The translations under genes were made by a program, and so were the position numbers. Positions 59,150-64,000 of a stretch of DNA of 64,000 nt are shown here, in pieces (within the stretch, counting starts at the first letter, position 1; the number at the start of each line of letters is the position of its first letter). Origin of the DNA: Lepus europaeus. Its lineage: Eukaryota > Chordata > Mammalia > Lagomorpha > Leporidae. Where the stretch lies: the NCBI RefSeq assembly GCF_033115175.1, contig NC_084836.1, forward strand, positions 65,267,297-65,331,296, given 5' to 3'. The notes under the pieces were generated by a model, which saw only the letters and a program-made list of their open reading frames with translations, did not search any database and was not told the DNA's origin.

Positions 59150-60060
59150 GACACAGGAGGCCCTCAACCTCTGTTTCCAGTGGCATGGTTTTAAGTAGAT
59201 TGGGCAAGGTTTTCATGGAGGCTGACTTTTGTCAGGACAGCTATTTGCCCAGTACCCTGGATTTCAACATTGATGACTGAGTGCAGACAGGTCTTACTTG
59301 GTTTTCTTGATGACAGGTCATTGTGTAGGGTGACTATGAGTTGAACCTTCTGCCTATCTCCACTGCTTCTTTTGCCTAGCTCTTTCCTCTTCCTCTGGTT
59401 TTGATTACAGTAGACTATGGAGGCAGTCTTTAGGATGCCTGTCAAGGGGATATTCAGTCCCACCTGTAATTTTTGAAGCTTTCTTTTATTATCAGGGGTG
59501 GCCTGAGTTAGAAATCTTTCCTTTACTACTATGTCTCCCACAGAGGAATGTGGATTCAATTCAGTATATTTTGGAAGGTCCTCTGTAAGCCTTTCTACAA
59601 AGGCAATTGGCTTTCCCTTGGATTCCTCTTTGGTGACAGTTTGTTAACGTTTATTGGTCATGTCTTGCTATCCCACAATCCTGCCATTATACAAACCACC
59701 TTATGATCCCTGTGATTTTGTGTGGCAGGAATATAGTCCTAATTAGAGTCATCCCTTTGCAGGGCTTCATTTGGAATTGGGAACCATTAATTTGGCCTAT
59801 GCAAAATGCTTGCACAGTCATAGGTATGCTCTACCACTATTTGCCCTTCTGCATAAGTTACGACAGTTATGTCCTTACAGGTAAGGTCAAATATGGTGGC
59901 CACCTTATACTGCCTGTCTTTATAAATTTTTGGAAGTCATCAATTAAAATTTTCCATCTCCCTTTTAATTTGGTTAAAGATCTGAATTGAAAAGGGGGCT
60001 TGCATTTTGATGGGCCCTGTTGATCCTGTTGCTTCCTACAGAGAGTATATCCCAATGGCA
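59150..60060 (-). pseudogene. Retroviral gag capsid remnant
   Basis: Minus-strand frames contain capsid-like features in the expected order: a segment near 59990-59880 resembling the N-terminal capsid region, then KPIAFVERL with DLPKYTELNP (about 59640-59540), then TPDNKRKLQKL (about 59490). These match the major-homology-type and C-terminal capsid regions of gammaretrovirus-like gag. At least one frame change and several stops separate them. Confidence 0.6.
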
Positions 60061-60815
60061 TCTGTGCCCAGGGCCATGGGTCAGGCCCATGGAGAGAGGA
60101 AACGGGCCTGTATCAGGAAGGGGAGGGTATAAAGAGGTGTTGTTTTTGTCAGACTCCTGGGGTCTTTCATAGCCTGGGGAGCCTAGTTCTTATGGGCACA
60201 TTTTCCCGGGATGCTGAGTCTTTGGGTTCTGCCTTACAGTAGGCCCTCAGTGGTTGGTTAAGTAACAGTTGCAAGGAGGATGGGTCCAGTTGCAACTCTT
60301 ACCAAGTTTTTAATTTTTCTCATATTGCAATAAAAACCTGTACATTAGGGACTTCTGTCCATCTATTACATCCATGGCAGCATAGATCTAATTGTAAAAC
60401 AGAGTTGTAATCTAAGCTCCCATTTTCTGGCCATGATTCTTGGTCCTCTGATATATACCATGGCCAGGCAGTGTTACAGAAGATGATTAGTCACCCCCTT
60501 TTTAAGGTCTAGGGATCAAACAGGGACCAGTTTTTGAGAATACATCCTAGTGAAGAGTCCTCTGGGACAAAGGGTCAGTTTCTTATCTGTAAGAGAACAG
60601 AGGAGAAATGGGGGCAATGAATCTGGCATTCCTGCTCATTTCCCAAGACAGAAGGGGAGAGAACATGTGTCTTGTTTGGTCTCCCACTTGGGGAAGAGCC
60701 AGCAGTTCTTCTCCTGGGCTTATAGAATTCACTGGTCTTTACCATGTAACCCAATATTGACTGTCTCTATCTTTTTTCCTGGGGGCTTTCTCCCATTCAG
60801 CAGGACCTCTGATCA

Positions 60816-60853
60816 TTTTTTAAAGACTTATTTTATTTATTTGAAAAGAAGAG

Positions 60854-60888
<35 letters not shown>

Positions 60889-61146
60889 CTTTCCATCCAT
60901 TGGTTTACTCCCCAAATGGGTACAAGGTCTGGAGTTGAGCTGATTCAAAGCCAGGAGCCAGAAGTCTCCTCCAGGCCTCCCACATGGATACAGGGCCCTA
61001 AGGGCCTGGGCCATCCTCTGTTGTTTTCTCAAGCATACTAGCAGAGACCTGGATCAGAAGTGGAGCAGCTGGGACTTGAACCTGCACCCATAAGGGATGC
61101 TGGTGCTACGCCCAGGGCCTTATCCCACTGTGCCACAGTGCCGGCC
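60816..61146 (-). mobile_element. C-SINE (antisense), older type
   Basis: Perfect duplication CAGGACCTCT (60801-60810 and 61148-61157); GA tract 60858-60886; head GTGCCACAGTGCCGGCC. Confidence 0.92.
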
Positions 61147-61676
61147 TCAGGACCTCTCACTCATGCTTTGACCTGGTAATACCTAGTAAAACCATGGCGG
61201 AAAAGGTCAGTTCTGGAACATCATTCCAAAAGCAGTGGTTTACCCAGGTGCACAGGTATCATTGTTGGTGTTGGTGGGTAGACAGTATTAAAGATTTTTG
61301 AAAGAGCCCTAAATTCTTTTTTTCTCATTAAGATTGCAATGATGATTGGTAAAATCCAAACAAGAACAGAATATCTCTATATAGGTATATAACCTCTAAA
61401 TATTCATATCATATCAATAGCATCTCTACATAAGCACAACCAAAAGTGTAGTGTTTGTCACAACCTGATAATGTGTTCCATACAATACAAATTGGCTTAA
61501 TTAGCTAATGCCTCTCCATTATAAGAATTACATCCTTTGAAATCTTAGAATTTCATTTAGAACTGTCAAAGACATCAGAGGTTTAAAATGTTTGGCCAAA
61601 ATAAGATCCCAGAGCATTGTGAAAGCAATAATCATCCATTCAGTCATGGCTCTAGATAAGATTTAATCAGAGTTAT

Positions 61677-61767
61677 AAAGTCTAGATAACAGGATTACTT
61701 GGAACAACTTAGATATAGCAGAAAAACCCAGTGGTAAAGAATCAAGTAATCCTGTTATCTAGACTTT
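61677..61767. repeat. Perfect 25-bp inverted repeat, 41-bp loop
   Basis: Arm 61677-61701 (starting AAAGTCTAGATAACAGG) and arm 61743-61767 (its exact reverse complement, ending TGTTATCTAGACTTT) enclose 41 bp with no pairing of its own. Flanking bases do not extend the match on either side. Confidence 0.95.
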
Positions 61768-62455
61768 CAAGATGCAAGAGCTGACTAAAAGTTGAGGAAA
61801 AGAGACACCAGTTAAATGAAAACTGTAAAAAAAAAAAGATAATTTTTGAAGATGGGTTAGGAAAATTAAAGAAATACAGATTTTGGAAATGAAAAGATCG
61901 AAAGTTCTTGTGCAACTTTTTCTAGCAGAAAACCTTTTGGCTTTGACAGGGCTGACTGAGATCTGGCATCTGACTTTAGTGGCTGAACAGGTGCAACCCC
62001 TCCTCCCCGCTTCCCTGTGTTTGAGTCAGAGAAGAGAGGGTGCTGAACAGACGCTGGGCAGGCCATAAGGACAAGCGAGATGGAGGAGGTTAAAAGAACG
62101 AGCAGGCCTTGCTCTCAGTAGGACTGTTCCTAGTGGGCTGGCTGCGGGGAGTGGACAGATGGATGTCTTACAGTGCACCTAGGGAGTGTGGACATTGTGT
62201 TGAGGCCAGCGGAATGGCTAAAGCTGTCTTCCCAGGGCCACAACGGACTTTCCCTGTCGTGGGAGTCTTCATGCAGTGAGAGCCCTAATGGCTTGCAATT
62301 GCTCATCTGCACCCACAGGGGTGTGCCGAGAAGAGACTCAGGTGGCAGGATGCAGAGGAAGTAAGGTGCAAGGAGAGAGAGAAGTAAGCTGGGAGTGGAG
62401 CATTCCCCAAGCCTGCTGGCGCTGCCCCTTGGACTGACCACCTCACTCTTGATCC

Positions 62456-62473
62456 CTCTTGGCTGGCTTGCCA
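62456..62473 (-). other. Retroviral primer binding site, tRNA-Arg-like
   Basis: The minus strand reads TGGCAAGCCAGCCAAGAG. The complement of the 3' end of vertebrate tRNA-Arg(ACG), from general knowledge, is TGGCGAGCCAGCCAGGAG, so 16 of 18 positions match and both differences are G to A. It lies 6 bases after GGTAGCA, a plausible LTR end, and upstream of gag in the minus orientation. Arginine primer use is known for the ERV3/HERV-R group. Confidence 0.55.
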
Positions 62474-62479
62474 AAAAGA

Positions 62480-62899
62480 TGCTACCAGTAAGGCCTAAAC
62501 AGTGGTCGGTCCTCATTCAGAGGAGAGATAGAGAATGGCAGTATGCAAATTAGCGAAATGTAATGACAGATGAGAAGAACAGCTCAGCAGAGGACCGAGT
62601 GCCCCACTGGTGTGCAGACTGGTTTGTGCGGGAATAGAGCAAATTTCTTCCTGCCAATTTTCCTCCTCCTCTTCATCTGGAATGTTTGTGGGTGAGAAGA
62701 TGACTGGGGTATGAGATCTTCCCTGGAATGTTCCTGGGGAAGATGGTTCTGGGGGTGTGGGACACTCCTTACCCCAAGAATATTAGTGGATGGAAAGGTT
62801 CCAGGGGTGTTAGACCTCCACCCCCAACCCCAGAAGGATATTGGGCAGGACCTCGATTTGGAGATGTTGGGTTGCTTTCAACACATATTCATGCCCTTT
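62480..62899 (-). repeat. Probable 5' LTR of the retrovirus (3' part)
   Basis: Sequence immediately upstream of the primer site on the minus strand, ending GGTAGCA at 62480. The far LTR boundary is not visible and no AATAAA is found, so the call rests on position. Confidence 0.35.
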
Positions 62900-62912
62900 C
62901 CCATGTGAACTT

Positions 62913-62971
62913 TCTTTTTTTAAAAAATTTATTTATTTATTTGAAAGTCAAAGTTACACAGAGAGAGGAGG

Positions 62972-63016
<45 letters not shown>

Positions 63017-63180
63017 CCTCCATCAGCTGGTTCACTCCCCAACTGGCCACAATGGCCAGAGCTGTGCCTATGCAAAGCCAGGAGCCTGGTGCTGCTTCCA
63101 GGTCTCCTATGCAGGTGCAGGGGCCCAAGGACTTGGGCCATGTTCTACTGCTTTCCCAGGCCATAGCAGAGAGTTGGATT
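62913..63180 (-). mobile_element. C-SINE (antisense), 5'-truncated
   Basis: Perfect duplication CCCATGTGAACTT (62900-62912 and 63181-63193). The element lacks the first about 80 bp of the SINE head, so it is a 5'-truncated insertion. GA tract 62976-63014. Confidence 0.95.
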
Positions 63181-63398
63181 CCCATGTGAACTTCTCATAC
63201 ATGGGGCCTCATGTCTGTCTTTCTTTTTGTCCTAGCAATAGTAGCACTTTAGGATTGGCTCTAGGTGTTCTTGCTAAGTTGTTAAATCTTGAGCTGCTTA
63301 ATAGTGGGCTTCTGCCAATAATATCTCCCTTATTTGGTATTTATTTATCCTGCACAGAGGTCTAGCATCTTCACAATCCATTGTTAGTTGTGTTCTCT

Positions 63399-63747
63399 CT
63401 CTCTCTCTCTCTTTTTTTTTTTTGACAGGCAGAGTGGACAGTGAGAGAGAAAGACAGAGAGAAAGGTCTTCCTTTGCCGCTGGTTCACCCTCCAATGGCC
63501 GCTGCGGCCGGCGCGCTGCGGCCAGCGCACTGCGCTGATCCGATGGCAGGAGCCAGGTGCTTCTCCTGGTCTCCCATGGGATGCAGGGCCCAAGTACTTG
63601 GGCCATCCTCCACTGCACTCCCTGGCCACAGCAGAGAGCTGGCCTGGAAGAGGGGCAACCTGGACAGAATCCGGTGCCCCAGGACTAGAACCTGGTGTGC
63701 CGGCGCCGCTAGGTGGAGGATTAGCCTATTGAGCCACTGCGCTGGCT
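63399..63747 (-). mobile_element. C-SINE (antisense), young type
   Basis: Perfect duplication AGTTGTGTTCTCT (63386-63398 and 63748-63760), CT run, poly-T and little-diverged SINE. Confidence 0.95.
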
Positions 63748-64000
63748 AGTTGTGTTCTCTTGATTCCTGCAGTGCATATTACCTATTTTGGTGAAAATCT
63801 ATTTGCCTTCTGTAAGGAAAAAGTAGTTCCTAGAAATGCTGTGCTTAGACTTGACCCTAGGAATTTTTTAGAAGCCAAGATTTAAGGTATCATCTTCCAG
63901 CACATTTGGCTAGGTGAAGACTTTCTATAGTCTCCAGATAGGAGGAAGCTGCTGTGTCCAGCAGGGGGAGTGGACTATTTCTTCAAAGCAGAGAACTCTT
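63748..64000. other. Non-coding DNA to window end
   Basis: No gene or repeat recognised. Confidence 0.4.

Larger units (their letters stand above)
57700..62912 (-). mobile_element. Decayed class I endogenous retrovirus (antisense)
   Basis: Reading on the minus strand from right to left: a probable LTR end (about 62480), an arginine-tRNA-like primer binding site (62456-62473), a long leader/gag region, capsid remnants (about 60050-59190), protease (about 59100-58800), the beginning of reverse transcriptase (about 58700-58566), then directly the end of env surface and transmembrane protein (about 58560-57740). Most of pol and env surface is missing. Many stops and frameshifts; it cannot make virus. 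SINEs at 57893, 60816 and 62913 and a 25-bp inverted repeat lie inside it. The left LTR is not identified. Confidence 0.65.

Noticed and set aside
1-64000. CRISPR arrays, bacterial operons, phage or plasmid features
   Set aside because: No regularly spaced repeats with unique spacers and no bacterial gene organisation; the window is mammalian.

Overview
The window is repeat-rich mammalian nuclear DNA. It has no bacterial, phage or CRISPR features. It carries many copies of the tRNA-derived C-SINE family (head with a Pol III B-box-like GGTTCTAGTCCC, CT-rich middle, tail ending CTGCCTGTCAAAA or AAATAAATAAATCT) and L1 elements with a matching 3' end. These families are characteristic of lagomorphs, so a rabbit or hare genome is most likely. 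Older mammalian repeats (MIR, L2, L1M, a hAT-like MITE, a mariner-like MITE, a class I endogenous retrovirus) are also present.

The only host protein-coding genes I can support are three intact single-exon olfactory receptor genes of the OR6C type: copy A (12992-13933, +), copy B (23233-24174, +) and copy C (33236-34174, -). A and B lie in a direct tandem duplication (unit A ends near 17476, unit B is about 17477-28579) and their coding regions differ at about ten bases. C is an older, inverted paralogue; its homology with A extends from the L2 repeat upstream to about 700 bp downstream of the gene. The stretch from about 5.6 to 8.1 kb (18.4-21.8 kb in B) is shared single-copy DNA in which I see no convincing exon.

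Layout: 1-4500 is an L1 with a second L1 nested in its 3' UTR. 4501-17476 is unit A, ending in an antisense degenerate L1. 17477-28579 is unit B, with its own L1 and SINE insertions, a 3.4 kb deletion and a small SINE-mediated inversion. 28580-32215 holds SINEs and the 5' UTR/ORF1 part of another antisense L1. 32520-35475 is the inverted unit C. 35.5-49 kb is non-coding DNA with scattered SINEs, a hAT-like element and an L1M fragment. 49011-52111 is a 5'-truncated antisense L1 whose remaining ORF2 frame is open. 52-57 kb holds SINEs, old L1 pieces and unrecognised DNA. About 57.7-62.9 kb is a decayed antisense class I endogenous retrovirus with an arginine-tRNA-like primer binding site. The window ends in two further SINEs.

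The most interesting content is structural. Paralogous copies within one window give empty sites and outgroups, so several events can be read directly: an inversion between oppositely oriented SINEs with split target-site duplications, two L1 insertions at one site, a composite SINE-SINE-L1 insertion with an empty paralogous site, and a polarised deletion. I found no evidence of a new enzymatic or defence system. All alignments were made by eye, so boundaries are usually good to a few bases where a target-site duplication is quoted and to tens of bases otherwise.
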